Source of the DNA: Brachypodius melanocephalos
Taxonomy: Eukaryota; Chordata; Aves; Passeriformes; Pycnonotidae
DNA: 64,000 nt
Assembly (NCBI GenBank): GCA_013398615.1
Contig: VZSR01001479.1
Location: 13,909,064-13,973,063 of the forward strand
Reading direction: 5' to 3'
Shown: positions 1-10,934 of the stretch, piece after piece
How positions within the stretch are numbered: position 1 is the first letter of the stretch
Layout: the number at the start of each line of letters is the position of its first letter
Made by a program: the position numbers and the translations under genes
Notes under the pieces: generated by a model
The model's database searches: none
Told to the model about the DNA's origin: nothing
What the model saw: the letters and a program-made list of their open reading frames with translations, nothing else

Positions 1-718
1 GACCCAAGATTCACACCTACAATAGCTGTATTTCAGTTAAACAGTTACAGATTTTTGTGGTAGGGCCCATGAATGTCAATAATCATATTTAGTAGTCTCA
101 GTTTAAAAATGTTAGGTATCGTCAAAACTGTATGTGCCAGAAAATCAAAATTTAAAAAACTTAAAAAGCAAAAAAAAAAAACAACCCTTGCAATTTATTT
201 CAATTACTACAAAATTCAGAAGCATATTTTACCTATCTGGTACAATTTCATCATTCTTCATATTTTCATACCTTGACCTTTCATCCAGCCTTACCAATGC
301 AACAGGAACCTTAAAGTCTCATGTTTGCACTATACAAACCAGATAAGCATTTTCCAAAGTGCCATTTAACTCAAGGGCAAAATGCCCTTTAATCCAACTT
401 CATTCTGGCCTCAGTTCAAGCACTAGAACACACTTGTTATTGACAACTTTCAGCAAGTTTTCCCTATAAAGCAGCACAAAAATTTAGGTGACAGCACAAA
501 AATTTTCAGCACTGCAGCGGAAGGAGCAGTATTGAGGCTCGCATCAAAAAGCACCATTGGCTCATTTGCAAAGCACCTTCTTGGAGTTACAGTCTTGGTC
601 AGTAACAGGTCAGCATTTCCGTGCTGTTCCATTATGTGACTGGCTGGAACACACAGAAAAACACAAATCTACCACAGAAAAACACAAATCTCCAAAGAAC
701 ACAACAAATATTACTCAC
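1..718. other. Non-coding flank, probable intron of a minus-strand gene
   Basis: AT-rich DNA with short, low-quality ORFs only and a poly-A stretch near 170-182. If the exon candidate ending at 719 is real, this is the following intron of a minus-strand gene, starting with GTGAGT (713-718 read on the minus strand). No other exon, RNA gene or recognisable transposon was seen here. Confidence 0.4.
652..691. repeat. 21-bp tandem duplication (about 1.9 copies)
   Basis: The unit cacagaaaaacacaaatctac occupies 652-672 and is repeated without change in its first 19 bases at 673-691. It lies about 20 bases inside the putative intron, next to the donor at 713-718. It looks like a recent local slippage or duplication event with no evident function. 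Confidence 0.85.
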
Positions 719-808
719 CTTATCAGCTTCCAGGTGCTTTTTCACTGTCAGTTCTGAGACACCCCCAAACTCATCCAGCCACTCTGCTTCTCTGTGTTCC
801 TCTGCTCT
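719..808 (-). CDS. Putative internal coding exon of a minus-strand gene (possibly SRBD1)
   Basis: Read on the minus strand, 808 to 719 gives 30 stop-free codons ending AAG, followed directly by a strong donor GTGAGT. The peptide has a balanced, coding-like composition with the core WLDEFGGVSELTVKKHLEAD. The other two frames are closed. The frame is closed just upstream by TAA, so the acceptor must lie close to 806-809, but the AG choices there have a poor pyrimidine tract, and this weakens the call. SRBD1, an S1 RNA-binding/YqgF-like nucleic-acid protein, is the minus-strand neighbour of PRKCE in mammals. The spacing D-E-F-x-x-x-S-E-L resembles the N-terminal region of human SRBD1 as I remember it, which is suggestive only. 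A chance 90-nt opening next to a chance donor is a real alternative. Confidence 0.28.
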
Positions 809-3800
809 TTATACCTGAACAGTCATTATCACAGTTCTGAATTAATTACTTATTTATTCACATTGCTTCAGAGGCATGAAAAGAACGTTTCCATTTTTAT
901 ATCATACTTCAGTGTGTGAATGGGAGATATAAAAAATATTAAACATCAAGACTTCCAAAGTTAGGTAACATCCAAGCCAGATGGATCCCTGATCCACTTT
1001 TTTGAAGGCACTGGGACACTTCATGCTTCTTTCCAGCTAATCCAGTGAGGTGGGTATTTAAGGAAAGTGATCGGTTTTTAAACACTCTAACCAGCTTCTT
1101 CATGGGTAGCCATTAAATCACTGCAAGAAAGAAGGAAAAGACCAATATACATGGTCTTTCACCTGAGATCAGCATTGTCCCTACTGAGTAACACCACTCT
1201 AAACATCCCTGCCAGTTTAGAACACTCAGCACATACCATGAAAGTTCTGGAGCCTACCCAGAAGCCCAGGTAAAGGAAAACACCATCTGGAAGGTCCTTT
1301 TTTCTACTAGTATTTCCCCCCTCACCTCAAGTGGCCGAGGGTCTGAAAATATCTCAACATTTGTGTTGTTACATTAAGTAAGATTATGGCAAGAGTAATG
1401 CTCACTTTAGAAAGTTAACTGCACTTCCTGATATCCAATACTGGTGACCTATCTAATGCTCCACATCTGCAGAATAGGAGATGAGCTGCTTAGTAATTCT
1501 CCATGAACACCTAAGTTGTTGTCAGAAGCCAAAATGGAGTTCTGCAGCGGAAAGTAAAAGTCAAAAGCAAAAAAGCATATGTAAGATAAATATCAAGCAT
1601 GGGGTATCACAAAGGAAAAAAAAATTCGTATTTCCATTGCAAGGTGGGGCCAAATTATAGCCACTTCCCCTTCTCATAGTGAACACAACAACTAACTGTA
1701 TTTCATATTTGTAGAAAATAATCTTATAGCTACTACATATGTAGTTTTTGTTTACAAAAAATAATTTTTAAATTAGAACCCACAGCAGTAATTCTTGTTT
1801 CACTTCAAATTGCCAGACAGCTGTCTGCTAAATTTTCCTCCTGATCTGCCTTTGCTGGGGTGTGCAAACACCTACATTTAATGACTAAGAAAAACAGCCT
1901 TTCTGTGATTCACTGCAGAGGGGGAGGCAGGGAAGAGGATGAAAAAGAAACGAGTCTAAATGCCACTGATGATGACAGATAACTAATACAGAAAACAAGC
2001 TTGGAGACAGTCCCTGAAGTGAGGCAGGAAGACTCAAGAAACAGGCAAAGGCAAACACTGTAAAGCTCCACGTGAGGCATCTACAACACTGACTGCATTA
2101 CAAGGCACTCAGTAAGCTACTGCCAGCTCCATGCTCCACTTCTGTGGGGATACAGTACCCCACATCTCCTGCCTCGAGTGTTGTGGGAACTGGGAACAGC
2201 TTTAGTCACCCTCCCACAGCATGCTGGGACCAAGCCAGTGTGAAGTTGGCCACTTATCTCCTATTATATTTTCCAGGAAGACTGGTCTCAGTGGGAAAAC
2301 TGCCTTTAACACTTCCTTCTCTGTCAGCTCCAGTTAACCATACTCCAAGTGAGAGCTGGCTTCTACCCTGAGGAAAGAACTAAATGATAGTCCCTTCAAA
2401 ATCCAGAAGAATCCCATAACTGTGGAAGGGCCAAATACAAAGCTGAAAAATTAACATTAACCTATTAACCAGTCAGGTCATTTTCTCTTCCCGTGTCTGT
2501 GTTCAGTTTTGCTGTATCTTATCACAGAGGTATCACAGATAGATGTTTACAGTGCTTGGTGTTTGCTTATCAGCTGAAGGAAGTAAAGATGCAGTATCCA
2601 GAACTGTGCACAAGTTATCCAGCCACTCTGTTCAGGATTTCACCAGCTTGCCAGTTGTCAGTTGTTACTTCTGGACAGTAACCTTCAGCTAACACACTTT
2701 TTCTTATTTTATGAACACCGTCAGCAACCTTTTGATTTCTGACAATGCTGTTCTTTAAGAAAAAGAGTTCTTACTTATCTCACCAACAGTACTTTACTTC
2801 CATGGCAGGCAACATAAACTAGGCCCTGGAAACTTTGGCCTTGCTCATATATTTAAGTGGCCACTCAGCATATATCCTGACTGCTGTTTCATTTCAAATC
2901 TGTGTACAGATTTGTAGATCTTTTGCTTCTGTAAGATAGGCTGAAACCTTAATGCTGAACCTTCACACTAGATCCTTCATCCTCTATTCAAGGGAATCAA
3001 AACTCATCTGCCTGTCGATGTCCCAAATGACAGTGTGAAGCATCACTGCCTGAAACACATTCATCCCTCACTAAAGCCTGGCTTCTCCACAAAACTCAGC
3101 AGTTATAGCATGTTCTTTGAAAGTACTTTCCAAGTAAAAATTAAAGAAATTCACAGAGCTATTGTGCTGTCCAGAGAGGAAGAGCTGAAACTATTTAAAT
3201 CATTGCTATTGCAGATAAATATATCTGCTAGGTCCACTCTCCAAATAGTTTGGCATCAGTTTTGTCACCAGTTATTTTGTTCTCATCACTTCTATCCTCT
3301 GCATCCAATGCAGAGCTCCACATCACAATTCGGATAGCTGCAAATGCTACACTTCTCCCTGCCTGTCAGCTACTCATTAAAATAAGGCAACTTTATTTTA
3401 AGGCAATTTGTAGTCTGGGGTCAGGCCACACAAGGAATAAAGACTGACCAAGTAGCTTTCATCCTTTACTGTACAGAATCCTAATATGGGTATGCACAAA
3501 ACATACAGCAAGGAAAAGTAATCGTTTCTCTGGTCTCTCTCCCCAAACAGGTCTAGGCTGCACACAGAATATAAGTAGATTGAGGTTTTAAAGACCTCAT
3601 TATGTTAAGGAGCAATCCAAATCTTATTTAGAGACTATTGTTCTTTTCAATCTCCACATTCATGCAAAGGCACAACCCACTAAAAATGAATTTCTTCTTA
3701 AGTGAATCCCAGTGGCATAAGCAACTGCTTGCAGAAAAAGAAGTTTAATAACAGTTTAAAAGTAATTTGTTCAAAAAATTCTCACTCCCCACCACCATTT

Positions 3801-4591
3801 ATTTGCCCAACACGCCCCCTAAAAAGCCCTGCTCTAGCACACACCTCTTTCAAAACCCCATAAGTAGAGAAAAGATTTTCAGATTCAGAAATAAGCCTAA
3901 TAGATTTTTCTACCTGAAGGCACTGGATTAAATAAATAAATAAATAAACCCAACGAACAAACAGACAAGCCAAAACACACCACCATCACAAATACACTTG
4001 GAAATTAATTTCACTTCAGTAACTACAAAAAGCCCTGTACAGCTGAAAAGCACATAGAAACTTATGGATTTCTTTTCCAGTTCATCCAAAGCAACACATT
4101 CCTTACAAAAACAGGATCCCTCTATCCAGGAAGCTCATCAAAGTTTGCTCTATAGCCTCTGCTTTTCCATCACAAATAAACCAGCAAGAATAATAGAATT
4201 TTGCATTTTAGCTTCTTCTTAAGTCTAACAATACTAGCCAAATCAGCATTTGAAATGTGAAGCACCTGGGGCAAGACAAAAAGAGCACTATACAAATCCC
4301 ACACGACAAGGGAATTTTGGACCATTGTTAATAGAAGAAGAATGGCCCACTTCAATAATTATAAGGATATTCTCAACAGGTTGATTTTGCTTGTCATTTT
4401 AAGATACCTCAACTGCAATAACATTCTAAGGAAAAGAAAAATCAAAATGTGAGTATACAGTCAGCAAGAAAGGAGAAAGATGCTATGCAGACCAATGGTA
4501 GGGACTTGTATGGAAATCTTTCTGCCTGCAGGTTTTTATCCTGGAGAGATAAGTCAGCTGAGTTGTACTTCAAAATATAAATCCAACTTAC
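809..4591. other. Gene-free stretch, probable intron of the minus-strand gene
   Basis: AT-rich, CpG-poor DNA with only short unsupported ORFs on both strands. It contains a 12-bp perfect palindrome (ctacatatgtag, 1733-1744), a TAAA microsatellite near 3929 and scattered donor-like sites on the minus strand without convincing matching acceptors, for example near 2776. If the exons at 719-808 and 4592-4744 belong to one transcript, this is the intron between them. No transposon was recognised. Confidence 0.4.
3929..3948. repeat. (TAAA)5 microsatellite
   Basis: Five uninterrupted tetranucleotide units in AT-rich non-coding DNA. Confidence 0.9.
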
Positions 4592-4744
4592 TGTAATCCT
4601 CTTGAGGTCAAAACCTTGGAGAACTCCCAGACACTTTTGCTCAGAGAAGCTAGTGCAGATTTCCAACGACTTTTCCTGTACAAAGCCAGTCAGGCCTGCC
4701 TGAGGAAGGAGTTGCAGACACAGTTTAGGAACCTCCAGCACTAA
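4592..4744 (-). other. Putative 153-nt spliced exon of a minus-strand gene (coding or 5' UTR)
   Basis: On the minus strand a good acceptor (pyrimidine-rich tract ending TTTTCCAG) is followed by 153 nt and then a near-consensus donor ACA|GTAAGT. Exactly 51 codons are open in one frame (beginning LVLEVPKLCL, ending FDLKRIT); the other two frames close within the first six codons. No ATG occurs in the exon in any frame. The upstream CpG-island exon ending at 5674 also has no ATG, although its frame joins this one in phase. The exon is therefore either 5' UTR, or coding from a start I have not found. I do not recognise the peptide. The splice-site pair is the best on this strand outside PRKCE, so a real exon is plausible. 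The most likely owner by synteny is SRBD1. Confidence 0.38.
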
Positions 4745-5673
4745 CTGGAAAATGACAACCACAAAGAAACAGAAAGACATATAGGGTACACACATACACC
4801 AAAACAGCCCTCAAAGCTAAGATGAAAAGGTGTAAGAATCAGTAAGAACACCACCTACTGTTTTTACTTGCACAAGAACCATCAAAAAGGCAAAGCACAA
4901 AGATGGTGCATCTAGAAGGTGCATTCCATCCCATGCCTGTTCCTATAATTAGCAGTACCACTGAGGAAAAGGAACAACCTGTGCTATGCAGCACCCTATA
5001 AACGAATCAAAAGAGGTCTGCCCAAGAACAGGAGGACACAAACACTTTAAATGCATCTTCCTTAATCTACTTAACTCAAACCACCTATGAAGGCATTACC
5101 CAAAATCAGGGGATACTGCTTCTGATGCAGCAACAGACAGCCACATCACGTGCAGTTACTCCTTTTCTCCAGTCCACCAAACCAGCCCCACAGAAACACA
5201 TCCATCCTTGTTCATTAAATGGGATGTCTTCACTCCCAAAGGGATATGAAAGACACACATCTCTTCTGCACGGACAGAGCCACAGCAGAGTTCATCACAC
5301 CAGAACACTAATTTTGGAGGCTTGGAGATACACAAGGGGAGTCGAGAGCAAAGCATTGTTTGTTTCTTGGTGACTCACTACCACCCCAAATCACTGCTTT
5401 TCGGCCCAGAAACGCGACTGAGATGAAAATACACTTTATGTATTTCAAAGCCCTATTCTCTCTCTGGAGACACCCTCATTTCTTCAAAGATGTTGACAGC
5501 ACTCAAGAGGAACGGCTAACAGAGCTAAATGCCACCCTCGCTGCTTGGGAAGGGCATCAGCTCCGTGGGAGAACCACAGGAATGAGCCATCTCTCAATCG
5601 CCTTCCTGCCCCTTCCAGCTGTCCCGCCCCAGCCCAGCCCGGGGTGCCCGCCCGCTTCCGCGGTCCCGCTCAC
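4745..5673. other. Probable first intron of the minus-strand gene
   Basis: The stretch lies between the minus-strand donor beside the CpG island (GTGAGC, intron starting at 5673) and the acceptor at 4745. GC content climbs toward 5600 as the island begins. ORFs on both strands in this interval show no support as genes. Confidence 0.35.
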
Positions 5674-5930
5674 CCCCTCGCAGGGGTCGGGCACCTTTCT
5701 CCCCGGGCAGAGGGGGTGGGAATGCGGGGGGAAGAACAGGCTCGTTTCCTCCTGAACAACCGAGACAAGAGCGGCGCTGCGGTGTGGCACGGAGAACGCC
5801 GGGGCCAGCACGGCGCCGCTGCCCGCCCTGCTTCACTCCCGGCCCGGTCCCAGCGAGGGGCGGACGGCTCCCCCGGTCGTTACCCCCTGCTGCCGCCGGC
5901 TGCCGCGTTTGAAAGGGCCGCCAGCGCGGC
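5674..5930 (-). other. Candidate non-coding first exon of the minus-strand gene
   Basis: Minus-strand sequence from the island centre to the donor GAGGGG|GTGAGC. It contains no ATG in any frame, so it would be 5' UTR. The transcription start is not visible; 5930 is an approximate upper limit next to the YY1-like element. It would splice to the acceptor at 4745. Confidence 0.33.
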
Positions 5931-5931
5931 A

Positions 5932-6193
5932 ATGGCGGACTCGCCCGCCCGACGCACCGCGGGGAGGAGCAGGAAGCGGCAGCAACGCCGCGCCGCAGGA
6001 AGCCCGGCTGGGCCGGGGCGCACCGCCCCTCACATCGCCCTTCGCACCGCCCCTCACACCGCCCCTCTCTCCGCCCCTCACTCCGCCCCTCACACCGCCC
6101 CTCACACCGCCCCTCACACCGCCCCTCACACCGCCCCTCACTCCGCCCCTCACACCGCCCCCGCCGCCCTTCGCACCGCCCCCGCCGAACTCT
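5932..6193 (+). CDS. Candidate exon 1 of a small two-exon gene (hypothetical protein)
   Basis: An ATG in fair context (GGCAATGG) opens a frame beginning MADSPARRTAGRSRKRQQRR, a basic, nuclear-signal-like start. It runs through the 12-bp GC-box array, translated as repeated T/S-A-P-H units, to the donor CTCT|GTGAGG. No GT dinucleotide occurs between the ATG and this donor, so it is the first usable one. The exon ends one base into a codon. The acceptor at 6651 supplies exactly the two missing bases, and the joined frame continues to a stop, giving a predicted 136-residue protein. I do not recognise the protein. The repeat part is compositionally odd and the exon lies in a promoter, so it could be untranslated leader. 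The phase match alone has a one-in-three chance. Confidence 0.3.
6021..6164. repeat. 12-bp GC-box minisatellite, about 12 units
   Basis: Units of caccgcccctca, with ctc and tct variants, are arrayed almost without interruption. Nearly every unit carries CCGCCCC, the reverse complement of the Sp1/KLF GC box GGGGCGG. The array sits in the CpG island between the two presumed divergent starts. The 12-bp period keeps any overlapping reading frame intact when copy number changes. It may be polymorphic in length. Confidence 0.95.
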
Positions 6194-6650
6194 GTGAGGG
6201 CTGAGGCGCTGAGGGTCTGAGGGGCAGCGGCTCCGAGGCTGTCCCGGGGCGGAAGCGTCAGCCGCCTTTCACTTAAACCAGAGACAAAGAGCGGCGGTGC
6301 AGAAATGTCCCGGTTCGGTTTTGGGTTAATGGGAGTTTGAAAGGTGTTGGCCGAAAAGCAGGTTTTTTCTCAGGGGTCTTGGGAAGCAGAAGTCATCGTT
6401 GTGTGAAGCTGAGATACTGCGTCAAAGGTGACTGCAGGAGACGCAGAAATAAATACAAGCCCTTTGAGCCCCCAGAGTAGATAGGAACATGTAGATCCCA
6501 ATATACATAGGCTGCTCGTGTTCTTTACCCATGCACATTGGGGGTTTGCACTGTTTTTCCTTAGAAGTGTTTGCACACTAGTGCCGGAAAAAGTATCCAA
6601 GTGTTAGGTGCCTGCCTTAAACTTTCATCTAAAATTGTGTTTCCTTGCAG
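6194..6650 (+). other. Candidate intron of the small plus-strand gene
   Basis: Starts GTGAGG (6194) and ends in a strong acceptor, a pyrimidine tract followed by TTGCAG at 6645-6650. GC content falls from island level to background inside it. Confidence 0.35.
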
Positions 6651-6799
6651 TCTCTACACCTATTCCTTTTTCATCCATGTCTTCTAAGTTGGCGTTCAGC
6701 AAGGATCCTGTGAAGTCCACGTCTCGTGCAAAAAGTTTAATGGGTGCTGTCTTCAGGAGCCATCACCAGAAGCGTGGAACAAGCACACTGCTACATTAA
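6651..6799 (+). CDS. Candidate terminal coding exon of the small two-exon gene
   Basis: Begins after the acceptor TTTCCTTGCAG and is open to a TAA at 6797-6799. In phase with exon 1, it encodes about 49 residues rich in Ser, Lys and Arg, including FSSMSSKLAFSKDPVKSTSR and the tail HHQKRGTSTLLH. The composition suggests a small basic, possibly nuclear or nucleic-acid-associated, protein. There are no cysteines, membrane segments or known motifs. A 3' UTR with a canonical poly(A) signal follows 177 bases after the stop, as expected for a real last exon. If the exon 1 frame is not used, a shorter product could start at the internal ATG at 6678. I know of no mammalian gene in this divergent position. 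Confidence 0.35.
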
Positions 6800-6975
6800 A
6801 GCTGCCTTTCGAGCTTACATTACCCTAAAAGGTCTTCTGCTTTGTATCATAAATATTTGTAACTTGTGGTCATAACTACGAGCCAGCTGTCCTCCACCCT
6901 TGGAACAGCAACATCTTGAATGTAACTAAGGTGCTATAAACTTAAATAATTCACAATTTTTCATCTTGACTTTAT

Positions 6976-6981
6976 AATAAA
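6976..6981 (+). terminator. Poly(A) signal of the candidate plus-strand gene
   Basis: AATAAA followed at once by a GU-rich stretch (tgtgtgttt) and a second T-rich element. This is the arrangement expected around a cleavage site, predicted near 6995-7005. It lies at a sensible 3' UTR distance from the TAA at 6799. Confidence 0.5.
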
Positions 6982-9823
6982 TGTGTGTTTAACAGTCTGG
7001 AATGGTTTTAAACACAATAATGTTCAATGCAGCCTCTCTCTTTGCATGGAGTTTACCTGACCCCTGCAGCTTTCGGGGGCCTGGAGAGAGACTTATGCAC
7101 GTACTTGCCTTTATGCATGAGGTTGTACCTCTGGTGCCAAATCTTCAGCTGATATAAACTGTCAGAGCTCTGTTGATTTCAATAGGGCCTGTGATTTACA
7201 CAAGTTAAGGATCTGACTCACAACCCTCAATAGGACTGTTCACAGATTTAAAAGTAATCAAGTGTGCAAGTGTTTGCAGGCTCAGAGATGATTTACCTGG
7301 AGTTTTGTCCTAGTAAGAGCTGAGTAAAAGGTAGTTTAGTGTAATACTAGAGACCATGAAATCATGTTAGATCATCAGTTTTTTGGATGAAACATTATCA
7401 TTTATAATAGAAGAGGTTGTGATTCTTTATATTTCAGATCAGACTCTACCTTTTAATAAGTATAGGAATTCAGTGCACTATATAACTAAGGACAAAAGAT
7501 TGCAACTATAAATACCCTAAAAGTCATATTTAAAGACTTGGTCTGATTAAATTTCGTAATACTTAGAGTGCAACTTTGTGCAGAATATAAAAATACTGCC
7601 TGTGTCATCTGACTCCTTTGATGCACTGCATTAAAATTCCTATATCTAAGTACATATCATGCAGTCAACTTTGCTTCTCTTCTATTAATAGTTTGAAATT
7701 AGGTCACTGTTCTTGTAAGGATAGGCTAAGTCTGTACAACTGATTTAAAAGAAATTACCTATATATAAATGTTTGGGTTACTTTCTCCTGCTCGCCTACA
7801 GGGACACGGTTCCTTATCTATAATCAGTGATTTTTCTGTCTGCTCTGGCATATGTATTCTATGCTGGCAGGTTTTTGTAGATTTGTTTATAGTGACCCCT
7901 GCTGCAAAAGATTAAGACTGACGTTTCTCTAAGCCTTTAAAAATACATTTACCCAATTATTTCTGAGTTCAGCACAAAAGAACCAACCAGATGTAAATCC
8001 AAGTATATAAAATTTGAAACTCTCTAATCTGGATAATTTTCAGTAAAATTAGTTGAATTAGTTGAATCACACAACTCGCTCACATGCATAGGATTTACTT
8101 TCTAATGCAACACAATATAGTTGGAAAGTAAAATAGTTTCTCATTTTCTAGAGGTAAGGCTTGTTGTTCAGGTTATTGTTCTTTGATAAAGGCTAGACTT
8201 GACATCAATAAATCAATGTCTCAACTGCTACATGTAAATGTTTTCAGAGTTCCACTCAGGAAAGCACGTGCTTATGTTTACCTCTGTTCAAGATAGCAAA
8301 CCAGTAACAAAGCAGATTAAAGCATAGGACTAAGTTTAAGCACAGATTACCCCTCTTGTTTCAGAAGGACTTAAGCATCAGCCTATCTCAGTATTGCCCT
8401 CAATAAAATGTTTTCTCAAGCTCGGCTTTAAAAGCTTCAGCAAAAGGTATGTGTATGGATTTGTCTACAAGAAAAAGGTCTGTATGTGCTCTGTGCTGGG
8501 CAAAAGCTGTGCAGCCATAGCTAGTGAAACACTTAAAACTTAGAGGCCTTGCTAACAGAGCTGCAGCTTCAAGCTGCTTTAGCTTCCTAGCACTTTGCAA
8601 GCTGCACAAAATAGGCATCTACTTGCTTGGGAAAGACAGTTGAGGTATAGCCATGGTAAAACCTCACATCCATTTGTATTAGTGTAAATGTTATTGTACA
8701 AATATATGTGCCTGATGTGTTTTTTTAAAGCTGTGTTTAAAGAGTATTATTTAGGCTGAAAAACTAAGCAAAAAGTCATGCTTAGAACTCCCTGTGTAAT
8801 CTTTATACTGTCATTTGTGCAAATATTTACTGATGAATGGAGACATCCCATGGAAAACGGTGAGATCAGTCTAGTGAAATTCTATTCTATTCTGCCTAGC
8901 ACAAAGAGGCAGAATAAAAATCTGATGAGCAACTTGGATTGTCTCTTTCCCCACTGAGTCTGTCACGTTGCATTCTCAGCAGCATTCTCGTATTACTGAG
9001 TGCAATTTTTTACATCTGATAGGTAAAAGTTAGATTGAGTTGTCCCATATCCTATATTACCAGTGACTATTGAAATCACTGTCTTTTCCACAGTACCCAC
9101 AGTTCAACATAAAACCAGTCCAACTTGTAATTTTAACGTAGGGTGATGGATTATGGGTCCTAGCAGTGGTTGGAGGAAGAAACTCAGCATAGCTGCATCT
9201 TATTCTCTTCTGCTGAGGGTCACATGGTCTGTACTCAGGTTTCATACAGAATGTAATCCATACTCCTCAGTGCTTTGGCAGCTTGTGAGTTAGCTGCTTC
9301 TGCAGCCATTACTGCTGCTTTGGTGGTGGTGTGAGCTGAACCATGAGATCCTCATGTGTTTTTATCATCTTGGCAGGCTGACAAAACTTTCCTTAGGAGT
9401 GCGACTGGAAGAAGAGAGTCAGTGATTTTTAGCAGTCCATTTCTCAACAAAAAGTGACAGTGTGTAATGACATAAAGGTATATGTACATAGAGGAGGCCA
9501 GAGAGGCAGGAGAGCTCTGCCAGTGCACTTAGCTTGTCAGACACCGGAAGGCCCCAGTCCAGAAGCAAGATAACTACATGAACCTAAGCTAATGAGCACT
9601 GCTGAGAGGCAGGGTATGTTATTTTGGGCATGGTGCCACATTAGCATGACTCTACATCCTCCAGACAGAAGCTTGCAAAGTCTGGGCAGCTCAGAGTGTG
9701 AGCAGAGTTTGCTTGTGTCTGTCTGCACCTGTCTGCATGGCCTTGCAGAATAAAAAGCAGCAATTTCCCAATTAATTTGCAAAGATGTTTTGCAGACAAT
9801 ATGGATATAAGAGTATCTGATAA

Positions 9824-9850
9824 GAAAAAAAAAAAAAAACAAAAAAAAAA
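9824..9850. repeat. A-rich homopolymer tract
   Basis: A single C interrupts two runs of A. There is no AATAAA or recognisable retrocopy upstream, so I treat it as a simple repeat and not a retrotransposon tail. Confidence 0.85.
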
Positions 9851-10602
9851 CCAACCCCTTTGCTTCAACAGCTCCTCAATTTCTGTTTTCTACCAGACCC
9901 AGAAGAAAGGATGACATTGTCAGAGTGTGTTTGAAGAGTTTCTGAACTGCTCCAGAAAACCCTGGTATTTATCCTCATAGCCTTGTTGTTTCCCTGTTGT
10001 GAAGGACAAAGGCAAAGACAAATTACATACCTTATGCAAACACAGGGAACTGTACCAGCACCTTCAAAATGCATTGGTATTCCATAGATGAACAGTTATA
10101 TATACAGCTGCAGGAAGGAAGATAGTGTAGTTCTTCCAACTGATCCAGCAACCCTTTTGTAGAATTACTCCTGAAGTTCTGTTACATGCTCTGTTACATA
10201 TGTCCAGTCTATACAAATAAGAGAATGAAAAAAGAAGGAAGGAAGGAAGCTAGTGAGTGCAAAGGATGTTTGGACTGAAGTGTCCTAACACTTAGCCAAC
10301 AAGGCTACTATTCCTAGGTTACTGCATGCATTTGTTTCAAAGAGAAGGTCTCTTCAGAATCAGAGGCAAAGGTGGTTCAGGGATTGCCAGATGGAATTCT
10401 ACTTCTGTAGAGATCAGTTCTGATTTCTGTAAATAAGCATGCTCACGATGGTAGTAAATTTCTCCAGGCTGCGAGAGTTTTCTGGGAAAAGTCACATTTG
10501 GGAGAATCAGAAGTAAAATCCTTCACTCAACCATTGAACTATCAAACCCCATTATTCCAGTACCATTATCCATATCAAAGGATTTATGCACTTTATTTTA
10601 CC

Positions 10603-10604
<2 letters not shown>

Positions 10605-10640
<36 letters not shown>
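10605..10640. repeat. (AT)18 microsatellite
   Basis: Thirty-six bases of perfect AT alternation, self-complementary and likely length-variable. Confidence 0.98.
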
Positions 10641-10642
<2 letters not shown>

Positions 10643-10934
10643 ATATCTCCTGTGTGTGGGACTAGGATACCTCAAAGGCAAATCAGTCTCCAGTTTCCTC
10701 TGCTGACTTTGCAGAAGCACACAGGTCAAGACCTTCAATAATCACAAGTCCACATGTCTTGTTACAGAAGGACTGAATCCATCACTTTTTAAAAGAGATG
10801 ATGTTGGCAAGTGGAGGAGCCTCAAAACGTATCCATTATTCCTGTCCATTCAAATAGCAACTTAAGTGCTTACAAATTGATCATAAGCTTTCACCAAACT
10901 ACAAAAAGGGCTTCATTCTAGGGAACAAAAATCT

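Larger units (their letters stand above)
5560..6310. promoter_or_regulatory. CpG-island promoter, probably bidirectional
   Basis: A sharply bounded, very GC- and CpG-rich block in AT-rich surroundings. It contains many GC boxes, an ATGGCGG element at 5932-5938 that matches the YY1 core, and no clear TATA box. On the minus side it supplies a donor (GAGGGG|GTGAGC, exon end 5674). On the plus side it supplies a donor (CTCT|GTGAGG, exon end 6193). Outward donors on both strands fit divergent housekeeping-type transcription. In the mammalian order the leftward gene would be SRBD1. The large GC-rich ORFs seen here on both strands are composition artefacts, except for the frame discussed in the plus-strand exon entry. 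Confidence 0.8.

Noticed and set aside
2760..2840. Minus-strand CCATGG with seven codons before a GTGAGA donor, as the first coding exon of the left-hand gene
   Set aside because: Its splice phase does not join the open frame of the 719-808 candidate, and one possible junction creates a stop.
4442..4795. 117-codon minus-strand ORF taken as a whole gene
   Set aside because: Its hydrophobic start and its tail lie outside the acceptor and donor at 4744/4592 and look intronic; only the inner 51 codons are exon-like.
5545..6220. Other GC-rich ORFs across the first CpG island, including a Gly-Arg repeat frame on the minus strand
   Set aside because: They are produced by translating the 12-bp minisatellite and island composition; only one frame connects to splice signals and a poly(A) signal.
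9290..9850. A-rich tract as the tail of a processed pseudogene
   Set aside because: No poly(A) signal, no target duplication and no recognisable coding remnant upstream.
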